A model generated the notes under the pieces. It was not told where the DNA came from, ran no database searches, and worked only from the letters and a program-made list of their open reading frames with translations. Source: Rhipicephalus microplus (taxonomy: Eukaryota; Arthropoda; Arachnida; Ixodida; Ixodidae). From it: a DNA stretch of 64,000 nucleotides. A program made the position numbers and the translations under genes. The DNA is taken from positions 6,391,001-6,455,000 of the forward strand of contig NW_027464589.1 in NCBI RefSeq assembly GCF_043290135.1. The letters run 5' to 3'. Position 1 is the stretch's first letter, and every line of letters starts with the position of its first letter. Below, piece after piece: positions 1 through 11,150 of this stretch.

Positions 1-173
1 CTCTGAAGTCGGGGAAGGAAATGCCTTCCGAAACGCCCTGCCGCTCTAGCACTTCAGCTAGCAGAGTTTTTCAAGCTTCCTCTACAATGTCTGATGTCTG
101 GTCGATGGTGTCACTGGCGTCATCTGCGTCGCTCACACACACACTGAAGCCAGCACGCTTGAAGCATTTGAAC
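1..173 (-). pseudogene. pogo/Tigger-like transposase, C-terminal fragment
   Basis: Read on the minus strand this stretch is one frame with a single TGA. It contains an F-K-C-F-K-R-A-G-F block followed by an acidic run (S-D-A-D-D-A-S-D) and a P-D-F tail. In pogo/Tigger transposases a similar N-C-F-x-x-A-G-F block follows the catalytic domain, so this looks like the last part of such a protein. The rest lies either outside the window or was cut off by LINE-A, whose tail starts at 174. The family call is from memory of the motif, not from a search. Confidence 0.5.
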
Positions 174-196
174 TGGATGGATGGATGGATGGATAA
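174..196. repeat. (GGAT)n / (ATCC)n tail of LINE-A
   Basis: This is a run of GGAT tetranucleotides on the plus strand. It sits exactly where the 3' end of the minus-strand LINE-A should be. LINE-D has the matching CATC run at 32816-32845 at its own 3' end, so the tetranucleotide is the element's tail and not a chance microsatellite. Confidence 0.8.
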
Positions 197-408
197 ATGA
201 ATGTGGCTGTACCCTTTAAATCGGGCGGCGGCTAACGCCACCTAACCGTAATATTTAGTGAACTCACCATTAGATTTATCTTTTTTTTCTTTTAAATAGT
301 GAGGTTGAGGATTCGTACTTTGCAGTGAAGGGTATAATTTTCACTCGTGTCTTGACTTACGCCACCAATCAGATAACCTCCTTCTAGTTAAGTCTACCCG
401 CTTAAAGT

Positions 409-3182
409 CTATTTTGCCCTCCCTGTCCCTAAACCCCAGTGCTTTGAAAAATCTGCGCCATCATTCTGAACTATAGGGTGAAGCCCTTTACAAAACATTA
501 TAAAGTGTTCGGCAGTTTCTTCTCCCTCTCCACACGCACTGCATATCGTGTCTACCCCTTCGCATTTCACCCGATATATCTTGGTTCGCAATATTCCCGT
601 CCTCGCCTCAAACAGTAGAGAACAACCCCGAGTATTATCATGGATCATTTTCTTGGCAATTTCCTGCTTAAAAGTTTGATAGATCTCTAGTGCAGACTTC
701 TTAATCATGCCCATTCTCCACATGTCAGTCTCCGTTTCCTTCACTTTCTTCTTAACCGATAGTTCTTTTTGGTTTGGCCACCTGCTGTTTTCTAAGTATT
801 TACCAGTCAATTTTCTGGTTCACTTCCTCCATTTCGTATTGACGTTCTTCAAGTACAAATAGCGGAAAACCTTCCTAGCCCGACACTCCTCCCCCATTTC
901 TCTCAATCGCTTCTCAAATTTTATCTTGCTGCTAGCTTCCCTGCCCTCAAATGATGTCCATCTCATATCACCTTGTACTCCCTGATTTGGTGTATTCCCG
1001 TGAGCTCCTAAAGCAAGCCTACCTATTCCACGTTGCTTAAATTCTAATCTTGCTTGAACTTCTGATCTCATGCAGAAGACCGCATTGCCGAACGTCAGCC
1101 CAGGAACCATGCCCCCTTTCCATATTCCTCTCACAACATCATACCTATTGTAATTCCACAGTGCCCTATTTTTCATCACTGGTGCATTCCTGTTACCTTT
1201 AGTCATCACGTATATTTCATGTCCCCTTAGGTACTCGGTCCCATTGATTATCTGTACGCCCAGATATTTGTACTTATCTGTTATCTCTAGTGTGACCTCC
1301 TGTATTGTAAGCTCACAACCTTCGTTATCATTAAATATCATTTCTGATTTTTCCTTACTGAATCTGAAATCTAACCTATCTCCCGCATTACCGCAGATGT
1401 CCATCAATCTCTGCAAATCTTCCTTGTTGTCGGCCATTAGCACTATATCATCTGCGTACATTAATGCTGGTAGTGCCTGGTCAGTGAGGTTTCCTTGTTT
1501 GACTAAAGAGAGGTTGAAGCCAAGTCCACTTTCCTGTTATTTGGCCTCTAATCCTTGCAGGTACATCATGAATAACAAAGGTGACAGTGGACACCTCTGC
1601 CTAAGCCCCCGTTTCACCTTTGTGGGCTTGGATACCTGTTTTTCCCACTTTATAACTACCTTTTTACTTTTATAGATTTCCTTCAAAAGATTAGTGACTC
1701 CATCTTCCACACCCACTGTCTCTAGTATTCCCCACAAGTCCTCTTGAACCACACTATCCTTAGCTCTTTTTATATCCGAGACTGCTAGCCACAGAAGCCT
1801 GTGTTCATTTTTTGCTATTTCAATGCACTGCGTCCGTGAAAACAGATTGTCTTCCAACCTCCTTTGTTTTCGAAACTCATTCTGCAGTTCCGCCAGCACC
1901 CCCTCATCCTCTATCCATGCCTACAGTTTTTCCTTTATAATCTGCATCGCCAGCCTGTAGACCACTGATGTCAGTGTTATAGGGCGGTAGTTGTTTATGT
2001 AATCTTTGTCCCCCTTTCCTTTGTAGATCATGCTCATCCTGCTAAGTTTCCATCCATCAGGGACATCAACATCGATTATTGTTCTGCTCACTGCCTCTCT
2101 CAAAGTCTGTTTAGACTTCGGACCCAATGTCTTTATCAGCATAATTAAAATGCCATCTGGGCCTGTTTGTGCTACTTGGAACCTTCTTTTGAGCCCTTTC
2201 CCACTCTCGTTGTGAAAATGGAGCCATTGTGCCACTTGATCCATCCCTGTCTATTGTGGTGCATAAGGCACTTCTTTGTTTAAATTTTTCTGTCACCCTT
2301 GTTCTTATATATTCAATAGCTTCGTCCCCTTCTAGCCCAGCACCCTGAGCTGTATATATAAACCTCTGCTCTAGATTTGTTTCATTTCTTAGGGGGTTAA
2401 GAGGGTTCCAAAATTTCGCAGCTGCCTTTCTGTCCTTTTTATGTACTTTTGCCAGCCACTGAGCGCCCTTTTTTCTTATCTTTTCATTGATCAGGAGGGA
2501 TGCTTCCCTTGTAGAGCTTAGAAAGATTTCTCATTTTCTTTCAACATCATCTGTCGGTTCACACCGTTGCTTAGCATGTCTGTGTTCCCTAGAGGCTTCC
2601 TGACGTTTTGCTATGGCTCTCTTAACTTCCTCATCCCACCAACTCTTGGGCTTGTGTCTTCTTTTCCAGGGTGACTTCTCACGTGCCTTAGCAAGCTCTA
2701 GCCCAAACAGTCTAATTAGATTCGTGTATGTCCACACTGTTTTATTATCCTCCGTGATTACTTTCTCAATTTGTTTAGTGGCAATTTCAATTTGCCTTTC
2801 TGGATAAAAATTTTCCTGTAGTTGCTCATCTTGTCTCCTTCCCACTTTCGCTGCTCTTCCAAAACTTAGCTTGATACGTTTATGATCACTACCCAGACCT
2901 CCGGAGCCACCTTCATCTATGTGCATTCCTCTGAGCTTATCACACATCCTATGTGACATCAGTGCGTAATCTATCGTTGACTGCAAGCTTCCTACCTCCC
3001 ATGTTATTTGCCCTTCACACTTCTCGGTACTGTTGCAAATGATCAAATCATGCCTTTCACACACCCATGATCATTTTGCCTGTTGAGTCAGTATACCTAT
3101 CTATATCTTCTATGTGCGCATTCATATCTCCTAGTATAATTATCTCGCACTCTACTCCTAATTTCTGAATTTCCTTTGATAT
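409..3182 (-). pseudogene. LINE-A ORF2, broken (endonuclease end, RT, C-terminal zinc finger)
   Basis: ORF2 proteins nick the target DNA and reverse-transcribe the element RNA at the nick. From the 5' side (high coordinates) the frames give the end of the APE-type endonuclease (I-I-L-G-D-M-N-A-H just below 3182; G-S-D-H-K-R-I near 2880). The RT domain follows, with fingers near 1990-2040, an L-R-Q-R-C-P-L-S-P block near 1600 and the catalytic Y-A-D-D-I-V-L-M near 1450. The C-terminal finger C-S-A-C-x8-H-x4-C lies near 490-545. Several stops and frame changes (near 810-820, 1460-1537, 1900-1921 and 2245-2531) show it is dead. The Q-R-C at 1600 is Q-G-C in LINE-C and LINE-D. Confidence 0.9.
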
Positions 3183-3354
3183 TGCCACCCACACGTAGTG
3201 GGTCGACTGCAAGACCGGCTCTACCATCTGGAGGAAAGAAAGAAGATCGCGTGCATCTTCTCGTCTCGAGAGCCAGCCACGACTGACGCATCGTCCTAGA
3301 ACTAGCTACCCGGTCGTTCAATAAATCCCCCAGTACTTGTGACTCATCGTGACA
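3183..3354 (+). repeat. Gypsy-1 5' LTR
   Basis: This 172-bp repeat starts TGCCACCC and ends CGTGACA. It recurs at 10979-11150 with four base differences by eye. It contains an AATAAA at about 3320. The 4-bp target duplication ATAT lies directly to its left (3179-3182) and again after the 3' LTR (11151-11154). Confidence 0.95.
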
Positions 3355-3385
3355 AACTGATGGAAGGTGCTGGGTAGTCTCACGG

Positions 3386-4885
3386 ATGCTGCAGACTCCC
3401 CCAGGAAGCCGTAATACGAGTCCAGTGCCCGTCAATACTCCCGTGCATCGGACCAGCCGCCAAATCAGGGGATTGCCTCCGGAAGTCAACGATACTGCTC
3501 CCACCACGTCAACAAACATGACCAGCACTTCGATACAAACCTTGCCAACCGGCACGGGAAGCACGTCGTCGAACCGCTATACGTTGGAAAGCCCACGGTC
3601 ACCGACGACGTTCCATGGTAAGGAGCGCGAAGACGTTGAGGACTGGTTGGCGGACTTCGAGTGCGTAGCCAACTTGAATCAGTGGGACGACGCGGCGAAA
3701 CTGGGTCGTGTCTACTTCTATCTCGAAGACGGGGCTCGCACGTGGTATCAAAATCGAGAGGAGCAGCTGACGATGTGGCCCAAATTCTCTCGTAGACTTC
3801 TGCAGACATATGCCAACGCTGACTGCCGAGAAAGAGCTGAACGAGCTATTCTTGCCCGCGTCCAGTCGCCAAACGAAACCGTGACCGCGTACGTCGAAGA
3901 CATGACGCGTCTATTCCGACGGGCAGATTCAAGAATGACGGAGGACAAGAAGTTGCGTCACTTGATGCGCGGTGTCAAGGACCAGCTTTTCGCCGGCCTC
4001 GTGCAAAGCCCTCCGAAGACGGTCGCGGAGTTCTTGTCTGAAGCCGTGACAATGGAAAAAATGCTGCAGCAGCGGTCAAACCAATACGACAGGCAAGTCA
4101 GTGGCATGTCCACTGCGGACATTTTCGCCGCCGCTGGGACCAGCAATGACTCCTTACGTGAACTAATCCATAATATCGTACGTGAAGAGTTGCAAAAGGC
4201 TGGTGTAACACCTCATCCTACGGTTAGCTCTATTGCAACTGTGATCAAGGATGAGCTGCACCAGGCCCTCCGGGACACCTTGCCTCGTGATACAGCTGCG
4301 TCAGCTCCTGCTCAAAACCACCGTGGGACAACCTACGCGGAAGCCTTCAAACGCCCTGCTGCATCGCCGCCATTGTTCGTTCATACTGTCCCTGCAGTTT
4401 CACTCGAGTCAGCGCAGCACATACCATACTACGAAGGCACGTACACGCCACCGCCCCTGCCCTTTGTCCGTGGTGCTTCTGTCACCCATCGTTCGGTGCA
4501 ACCGGTCCAGTACATCGACGATCGGCACTCGTCTCCTCGGAAGTCTGATGTCTGGCGCACACCCGATCACCGGCCTCTATGCTTTCACTGCGGAGAAGCT
4601 GATCACTTGTACCGCCAGTGTCCTTATCGCCGTCTTGGGCTTCGCGGCCTCTCTGCGTACTCGCCGCCCCCCCGTTACGGTCAGAGACTACGCGACATCC
4701 AAAACTATCTCTCCCAGCAGCAGGCACCACCGTCTGCCGGGCGCCAGTCGCGCTCGCCATCACCGAGGCGATTTTCATCAACGCCCCAGCGGTATTCTAC
4801 CGCACGATCTTACTTCTACCGCACGTCGTTACTCCACTGGGTGCCTGCACAACTAGAGTACAGATTCAAGGGTATACATTCGTAG
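3386..4885 (+). CDS. Gypsy-1 gag polyprotein
   Basis: Gag forms the particle in which the element RNA is copied. The frame is open for 499 residues, so this is the best preserved gypsy gag in the window. Residues about 80-235 form the capsid-type gag domain (V-E-D-W-L-A-D-F-E, then D-G-A-R-T-W-Y, then E-T-V-T-A-Y-V-E-D). A CCHC zinc knuckle, C-F-H-C-G-E-A-D-H-L-Y-R-Q-C, lies at residues 399-412, followed by an Arg/Ser/Pro-rich tail. The first Met is taken as the start because it lies 31 bp after the LTR and no better one precedes the domain. The last 20 or so residues run into protease sequence in another frame, so the true C-terminus may have been changed by a deletion there. Confidence 0.9.
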   Translation: MLQTPPGSRNTSPVPVNTPVHRTSRQIRGLPPEVNDTAPTTSTNMTSTSIQTLPTGTGSTSSNRYTLESPRSPTTFHGKEREDVEDWLADFECVANLNQWDDAAKLGRVYFYLEDGARTWYQNREEQLTMWPKFSRRLLQTYANADCRERAERAILARVQSPNETVTAYVEDMTRLFRRADSRMTEDKKLRHLMRGVKDQLFAGLVQSPPKTVAEFLSEAVTMEKMLQQRSNQYDRQVSGMSTADIFAAAGTSNDSLRELIHNIVREELQKAGVTPHPTVSSIATVIKDELHQALRDTLPRDTAASAPAQNHRGTTYAEAFKRPAASPPLFVHTVPAVSLESAQHIPYYEGTYTPPPLPFVRGASVTHRSVQPVQYIDDRHSSPRKSDVWRTPDHRPLCFHCGEADHLYRQCPYRRLGLRGLSAYSPPPRYGQRLRDIQNYLSQQQAPPSAGRQSRSPSPRRFSSTPQRYSTARSYFYRTSLLHWVPAQLEYRFKGIHS

Positions 4886-6720
4886 CAAGCTGCCCTTTTC
4901 TACGCAAATGTACCCGTGACGCAATTCTGGGAGTTGACTTTCTACAGGAAAATGAAGCTATCATTGATCTGCAAGAGCGCCGCTTCACGTTCTCAGCCCA
5001 GATAGCAATCAACGTGCAGGATGACGGAATGCGTGTCGACGTACTCCGTATTTCTGAACAGAGCGTGACGCTTCCTCCTCGAGCAAGTGTTCTAGTCGAC
5101 GTAACATGCTGTGGTTTGAGCGATGGCGATGTGGTGGCCGAGACAAATTTAGAACACCTCCTGCAGCAAGGCATATGTGTAGCGAGAAAAGTAGTACACG
5201 TTCGTGACGGCCGATCTGAATTGCTCGTTACCAACTTTAGTAACGAGCATCGACACCTTTTCCGTGGCACTTCGATAGCGTTTGCCCACGAAGTAGCAAA
5301 CGTAACCAACTGTCTCACGTCAGAAATAGTGGATAACGCCGACACATCAACGAGCAACATAAACATCAATCCTGATCTGTCCACCGATAACCAGACTGCG
5401 CTGCGAGCGCTCTTGTTCAAGTACAGGTCTTGCTTCGCAAGTTGCTCAAGGATCCGCCAGACGTCCATCACTCAACACAGGATCATCACGTACGAGGACA
5501 CACGCCCAATACACCAGCACCCCTACCGCGTGTTGGCTAAAGAACATGAAGCGATACGTACGCGAGTTCGCGAGATGCTTGACGATGGCGTTATTGAACC
5601 ATCCAACAGCCCGTGGTCATCTCCAGTCGTGCTTGTCAAAAAGAAGGACGGATCGCTACGCTTCTGCGTCGATTACCGAAAGCTTAACAATGTGACCAAA
5701 AAGGATGTGTACCCGCTACCGCGTATCGACGATTCGCTGGATAGACTTCATCGTGCCCATTATTTCACTTCTCTCGATCTCAAAAGCGGGTATTGGCCAA
5801 TCGAGGTAGATCAGCGAGACCGCGAAAAGACAGCCTTCGTGACTCCAGACGGCCTATACCAATTTCGAGTACTCCCTTTCGGCTTGTGTTCAGCACCGGC
5901 AACTTTCCAGCGAATGATGGACACTGTCCTCACAGGGCTCAGGTGGCAGACTTGTCTTGTCTACCTTGATGATGTGGTGGTCTTCTCTGCCACGTCCGAG
6001 CAGCACCTTCAGCGCCTGCGCAGCGTGCTGGAGGCTATCCGATCGGCGGACCTCACTCTAAAGCCGCAGAAGTGCCACTTCGGCTGTGAAGAACTAAAAT
6101 TTCTTGGACATGTATTTAACGCCGAAGGAGTCCGGCTCAATCCAGACAAGCTTGCCGCTGTTGCCTAATTACCAGCTCCTGTCAATAAGAAAGCCGTCCG
6201 GCGCTTCCTTGGTTTGTGCGCCTACTATCGCCGGTTCATTCATGGCTTTTCACAGATAGCAGAACCTCTGACTCGTCTCACAAAGGATGACACGCCGTTT
6301 GTCTGGGAAAACGAGCAACAAGCAGCATTTGATGAACTGCGACACCGCATGCAATCAGCACCCGTTCTCGCTCATTTCGACGATGATGCTGACACGGAGG
6401 TCCATACTGACGCTAGTAACGTTGGGCTTGGTGCAGTGCTCGTTCAGCGTCAAGAGGACATCGAAAGGGTGATAGCCTACGCCAGCCGCTCTCTATCGCG
6501 TGCCGAGGTGAATTATTCCACTACGGAGAAAGAGTGGCTCGCAGTCGTGTGGGCAATCACCAAGTTTCGGCCGTACCTTTATGGTCGTCCCTTCAAGATA
6601 GTGACAGACCACCACGCTTTCTGCTGGTTGGCAAGCCTGCGTGACCCTTCAGGACGGCTAGCACGGTGGAGCTTGCGGCTGCAGGAATGTGATGTCACCA
6701 TCGTCCATAAGTCCGGCCGT
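4830..6720 (+). pseudogene. Gypsy-1 pol, first part (truncated protease, RT, RNase H)
   Basis: The pol frame is -1 relative to gag and overlaps it. It opens inside the protease: the C-terminal I-L-G-V-D-F-L block is present near 4925, but the catalytic D-T-G half seen in Gypsy-2 is missing. RT follows at about 5530-6130, with V-K-K-K-D-G-S, F-C-V-D-Y-R-K-L-N and the intact catalytic Y-L-D-D at 5962-5973. A single in-frame TAA at 6166-6168 separates RT from the connection and RNase H (about 6170-6720). RNase H shows H-T-D-A-S, T-E-K-E-W and V-T-D-H-H. The frame is cut after V-H-K-S-G-R by LINE-B and resumes at 9379 with K-H-E-D-A-D-T-L-S-R. Confidence 0.92.
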
Positions 6721-7954
6721 AATTTATATTTATTTACAAATACTGCTGTCCCATGCCTGGGACATTGCAGGAGCGGGTACAGAAAAATCAACGAAAGCAC
6801 AGAAACAAACAATAGTGCGCACAAATTTATGTGACTAACACATAAAATTTTTCCCGAACTCTACAGTGTTCATTTTACGCAATGCACCATCAAGCTTGTT
6901 CCAAACTTCCACCACACGCGGAAAAAAAGAGAATTTGAAACAATCCAAACGAGACCTGAAGGGTACAAGGTTCAAAGCGTCTGTACTACGTGTTGTACGC
7001 GCTGGTATATGAGCGAAAGATAAGGGCGCGTGAACGCGGGTCATTTTGTGTACAATCTTGTGCAACAAGATAATACTCTCACGTGTACGGCGGTGTTCCA
7101 GTGAATGAAGTGACAACAAATGAGCATGTGAAGACGGGGAGAAGTCCCGATCATAACGGTTAAAAACAAACCGTATAGCCTTATTCTGCCCAGATTCTAA
7201 CCTGTTTTTATCTTGCTCAAGATGAGGCGACCAAACCACAGAGGCGTACTCGAGCATCGGTCTCACTAGTGTCTTGTAGGCAGTTAACTTACAATCTTTT
7301 GTCGAGTTTTTCAATCTTCGCTTTAAGTAACCAAGTTTCCTTAGAGCTTGACAAGTTATCTGATCAACATGTTTGCCCCATTTAAGGTCATGTGTAAAGG
7401 TGATGCCTAGGTATTTGAATTCACTCACATGTGCTAGGGTGGACCCATTGTAGTTATAACTGAAACTGAGAGGCTGTTTTTATTTGAGAAAGTCATAGCT
7501 ACACTTTTCTTGTAATTTATGGGTATTTGCCACGTTGAGCTCCAATCGCAGAATAACGAGAATACGTTGTGGAGGACTGACTGGTCTTGAAAGGTAGTAA
7601 TACAGTTATACAGTACACAATCATCGGCATACATACGTATGTTTACAGGGGTTCCAGAGATGACATTAACAACATCATTAATAAATATAATAAACAAGAG
7701 AGGCCCTAGCACAGAGCCTTGCGGCACACCGGATGTGATTTCAACAGGGGATGACTGCACCTGGTTGAAAGTAACGAACTGAGATCGAGAACGCAAATAA
7801 TCCGCAATCCAACCGAGTAATTTAGAATCTTTAAGAAAGGAACTAAGTTTTAAAAGTTTTTTTATGGCATACGTTGTCGAAAGCTTTCGAGTAGTCTATG
7901 AAAATTGCAGCTGTCTGACCCCTTTTGTTAAGTGATGTGGCAATGTCATTGGTG

Positions 7955-7970
7955 AATTCTAGGAGCTGCG
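7955..7970. repeat. SINE target-site duplication, left copy
   Basis: The 16 bases aattctaggagctgcg are repeated without mismatch at 8211-8226 on the other side of the SINE. The duplication splits the LINE-B RT frame, so it marks the insertion point exactly. Confidence 0.95.
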
Positions 7971-8210
7971 CCCCGCCGCGGCGGTCTAGTGGCTAAGGTA
8001 CTCGGCTGCTGACCCGCAGGTCGCGGGTTCGAATCCCGGCTGCGGCGGCTGCATTTCCGATGGAGGCGGAAATGTTGTAGGCCCGTGTGCTCAGATTTGG
8101 GTGCACGTTAAAGAACCCCAGGTGGTCGAAATTTCCGGAGCCCTCCACTACGGCGTCTCTCATAATCATATGGTGGTTTTGGGACGTTAAACCCCACATA
8201 TCAATCAATC
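7971..8210 (+). mobile_element. tRNA-derived SINE, Ruka type of ixodid ticks
   Basis: This 240-bp element has a tRNA-like head with an RNA polymerase III A box (tagtggctaagg, about 7986) and a B box, ggttcgaatcc, about 8026, that fits the consensus. The tRNA-unrelated body includes the block gtgcacgttaaagaacccca, and the 3' end is (TCAA)n-like, tcaatcaatc. Perfect 16-bp duplications flank it. The Ruka SINE of Rhipicephalus and other hard ticks has this layout; the name is from memory. It has no protein and would rely on a LINE for transposition. It is the innermost and youngest layer of the nest. Confidence 0.88.
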
Positions 8211-9378
8211 AATTCTAGGAGCTGCGTTGTTGTAAAAAATCCAGCTCAGAAGCCATGCTGACACCGGGACAGAAGGTTGTTTGCGTCCAAATACTGAACA
8301 CTATGTTTATGAATGATATGTTCCAGTAGTTTACAGCTTGTTGAAATTAGGAAAATTGGCCTATAATTTGGAATGAGCTGCTTATTGCCAGATTTAAATA
8401 ACGGGACTACATTAGCTGTCTTCCAAAGTATGGGAACAGTGGCCGACGCAAACAATTTATTAAAAATGACAGTCAAGTAACGAGCGCACCATTCGGAGTA
8501 CCGCCTCAAAAACGTATTAGGAATGCCATCAGGACCGGAACTTTTAGTCCCATCTAATTTTAGTATCAAATTGTGAACACCTGAACAAGAGATTGTGATG
8601 TCTGGAATTGTAGACTGAACAAAGTTGCAAGCATAATCTGGGATAGTGCCATCATCACGAGAGAAAACGGACTTGAAATAGTTGTTGAAGCTTTCTGCAA
8701 TAGTGTTAGAATCGGAGCATGATTGGTCATTTATAAGGAAGCAAGACTGAACAGATGACTTCGAGTTAATAGACTTCCAGAATTTGGTCGGGTTTTCTAC
8801 CATAAACCGTGACAATGTATTGTTGAAATAGAAATTTTTCGCTTCCTGCATTTTCGCCTTCAAAGTACACTTCAAAGAATTAGGCAGTGGTGATCGCGCA
8901 GCTGACAAAAGAGGACGACCTTTGCGAAGTCGCTTTACACGGCGAGTTAGTTGAATGATTTCCCGTGTGTACCACGGATGTTTTGGATTGCGTTTAATGC
9001 ACTTTTGATGCACAAACTTTAATATGCACTCCTGCACAATACCATGAAAATGACCAAGGAGTACATTTACATCACTGTGTTCACTGCTAGGAAAAAATCT
9101 TCAAAACTAGATGACAGCGTATCGATAATAGAGTTGTCATCGGCACGACTAAAATCAAGCACACGCTTAAATTCAGGTCGTTTTGGCGGGCACACTATGT
9201 TGAGGCACGCAATTACAGCATTGTGATCAGACAAACCTGTGACAACCTCACTGTGGTATCCCTTTTTGCAAAATTTGTCGCTTATGAAGACAAGGTCAAG
9301 TATTGAATTTTCACGGGTAGGGGAGGTGACAATTTGAGTGAGGTCAAATGACAGTGCTATATTTACGAGCGAGTCACA

Positions 9379-10751
9379 AAGCATGAAGACGCTGACACAC
9401 TGTCACGCGCACCCCTTCATGTCGTCAGTCAGGAAGCAGAGGAAGACGAAGGCTTCCTGGGCGCCATTAGCTCATCAGACTTGAGTAAACGGCAGCGGGA
9501 TGACGCAGAGATTCGTCCGATCATCGATCATTTAGAGGTCCAGGGCACAATCATACCACGTCATTTATTCCACTTGTTGCCGTCGTTCTGCCTTCGAGAT
9601 GGTGTGCTGTACAAGAAGAACGCTCGTTCGAGCAACCGTGCCTACCTCCTGGTGGTTCCTCGAGACATGCGAGACGACGTCCTCTTCACTTGCCATGACG
9701 AACCCACATCCGGTCATCTGGGATACTCACGGACACTTGCCAGAGTGAGCGAGAGGTGCTATTGGCCAGGACTTTCGGCAAGCGTCAAGAAGGACGTCAA
9801 GAGCTGTCGGGAATGTCAGCGCCGAAAGCAACCATCTGTTAAGCCAGCTGGTTTGCTTCAGCCCATTGAAGCACCTTGCACGCCATTCGACCAAGACGGC
9901 ATGGACATCTCGGGCCATTTCCCCTGTCTGCGGACAGCAACAAATGGGTGATCGTCGCAACCGACTATTTGACACGCTACGCTGAGACGCAGGCGATCCC
10001 ACGAGCCACGGCTTCTGAGGTAGCACAATTTTTCACGCGCCACATCGTGTTACGATACGGTGCTCCTTCCACTATAATAACGGACAGAGGGACGGCATTC
10101 ACGGGGCAGCTTATGGACGAGGTTTTCAAACTGAGCAACACCAGACACCGAAAGACAACTGCGTACCACCCGCAAACCAACGGACTTACTGAGCGACTGA
10201 ATAAGACCATCGCAGACATGATCTCAATGTACATCGACGTACAGCACAAAACATGGGACCGGATCTTACCTTACGTCACCTTCGCGTATAATACCGCCGT
10301 GCAAGAGACCACGCGATTCACGCCATTTCGGCTTCTCTACGGCCGCGAAGTGCAGACCATGCTGGACTCTATGCTACCGTGTCAAGACAAAGACGAGTTG
10401 GCAACTGACGCCGATGAATTCGCAGAGCGTGCTGAGGAAGCCCGGCAGCTCCCGCGACTACACATCGGCCAGCAACAGCAGGCAGACGCACGGCGCTATA
10501 ACAGCCGCCACAATGAAGTATTTTACAACCCCGGAGACCGAGTTTGGGTGTTGACGCCCGTCCGCCGCCATGACCTTAGTGAAAAGTTACCGAGCTGGTA
10601 CTTTGGCCCATATAAAGTGTTACGTTGCGTCAGTGACGTGAACTACGAAGTGGTTCCGGACTCAACATCGCAGGCACCGAGTAGGACACGACCGAGGTCG
10701 GATGTCGTTCATGTCTTCCGCATGAAACCATTTATTGCGCGTTGTTCATAA
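9379..10751 (+). pseudogene. Gypsy-1 pol, second part (RNase H end, integrase)
   Basis: The frame resumes exactly where LINE-B cut it, with the last RNase H acid in D-A-D-T-L-S-R. Integrase joins the DNA copy to the chromosome. Its HHCC zinc domain is seen at about 9690-9830 (H-D-E-P, G-H-L-G, then C-R-E-C-Q-R-R-K). The catalytic D, D and E sit in A-T-D-Y-L-T-R-Y, I-T-D-R-G-T-A-F and L-T-E-R-L-N-K. A one-base frame change between about 9905 and 9945 separates the zinc domain from the core. The frame ends at 10751, so the C-terminal DNA-binding part is probably complete. Confidence 0.92.
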
Positions 10752-10978
10752 CTTTTTTCTTGCCGTACACTGTTCTTTGTGTTATTTATTTATTTTTGTG
10801 AACTTGCTTCTTCGTTCACTGATTTTTCCTATATTGGCACGCTCGTTAATTTCTACTTTTACTTTATCCGAATTCCCAATTTCTTTTTTTTCCACGTGCC
10901 TATGTCGTAACATCGTGGTGGTATGTAGTTTTCTTTCCCCTTTTTGGGACTTTTTTTTCTTTTCGAAAGGGGGGATAA
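10752..10978 (+). other. Gypsy-1 3' untranslated stretch with polypurine tract
   Basis: This short stretch between integrase and the 3' LTR is T-rich. It ends in cgaaaggggggataa (about 10964-10978), a purine run directly before the LTR, which fits the primer for plus-strand DNA synthesis. Confidence 0.75.
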
Positions 10979-11150
10979 TGCCACCCACACGTAGTGGGTC
11001 GACTGCAAGAGCGGCTCTACCATCTGGAGGAAAGAAAGAAGATTGCGTGCCTCTTCTCGTCTCGAGAGCCAGCCACGACTGACGCATCGTCCTAGAGCTA
11101 GCTACCCGGTCGTTCAATAAATCCCCCAGTACTTGTGACTCATCGTGACA
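10979..11150 (+). repeat. Gypsy-1 3' LTR
   Basis: 172 bp, matching 3183-3354 with four substitutions. It ends CGTGACA and is followed by the second ATAT (11151-11154) and then by LINE-A sequence. Confidence 0.95.

Larger units (their letters stand above)
174..3182 (-). mobile_element. LINE-A, 3' segment (non-LTR retrotransposon)
   Basis: This is the 3' three-fifths of a non-LTR element read on the minus strand. It holds the 3' UTR (about 197-408) and most of ORF2. The sequence stops at 3182, where Gypsy-1 begins. It resumes at 11151 and again at 16572, so one element is split in three. LINE-C and LINE-D, which are uninterrupted at the same points, run straight across both junctions. That makes the order of insertion certain: LINE-A first, gypsy elements later. 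Confidence 0.93.
6835..9378 (-). pseudogene. LINE-B ORF2, 5'-truncated and broken
   Basis: Pieces in order on the minus strand start with the endonuclease C-terminus (G-L-S-D-H-N-A-V, about 9230). RT fingers and palm follow (8246-9037, with S-S-G-P-D-G-I-P and N-Y-R-P), cut by the SINE at 7971-8210. RT then continues at 7434-7796 with G-V-P-Q-G-S and the catalytic Y-A-D-D-C-V-L-Y. The thumb and C-terminal domain are at 6835-7428 (F-K-Y-L-G-I-T-F, and F-F-P-R-V-V-E-V-W-N-K-L near the end). A frame break lies near 7430. No C-terminal zinc finger or RNase H is visible. The long open pieces suggest a fairly young insertion. Confidence 0.9.
6721..9380 (-). mobile_element. LINE-B, 5'-truncated non-LTR element inside Gypsy-1
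   Basis: This minus-strand LINE separates two adjacent codons of the Gypsy-1 RNase H. Its 3' end is at about 6721 and its broken 5' end at about 9380, inside the endonuclease. The exact junctions are blurred because both sides share 'aa', and no long target duplication is visible. It is a different family from LINE-A: its RT has the G-V-P-Q-G-S-V-L-G-P-L-L-F block typical of CR1/jockey-type elements, not R-Q-G-C-P-L-S-P. Confidence 0.9.
3183..11150 (+). mobile_element. Gypsy-1, LTR retrotransposon nested in LINE-A
   Basis: The element is framed by two 172-bp LTRs and a 4-bp ATAT target duplication. Uninterrupted LINE-C reads cctttgATATacactc at about 27466-27481, which is the empty site with a single ATAT. 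Without the 2.66-kb LINE-B inside it, the element is about 5.3 kb. Its order is gag, partial protease, RT, RNase H, integrase, which is the Ty3/gypsy order (integrase last). Four LTR differences in 172 bp mean the insertion is not very recent. Confidence 0.95.

Noticed and set aside
3097..3809. Long minus-strand frames opposite Gypsy-1 gag and LTR
   Set aside because: They are the antisense of a well-supported gag and LTR, with no domain of their own.
7971..8045. A functional tRNA gene (good A and B boxes)
   Set aside because: The tRNA-like part continues into a typical SINE body, has a 16-bp target duplication and lies inside a LINE; it is a SINE head.
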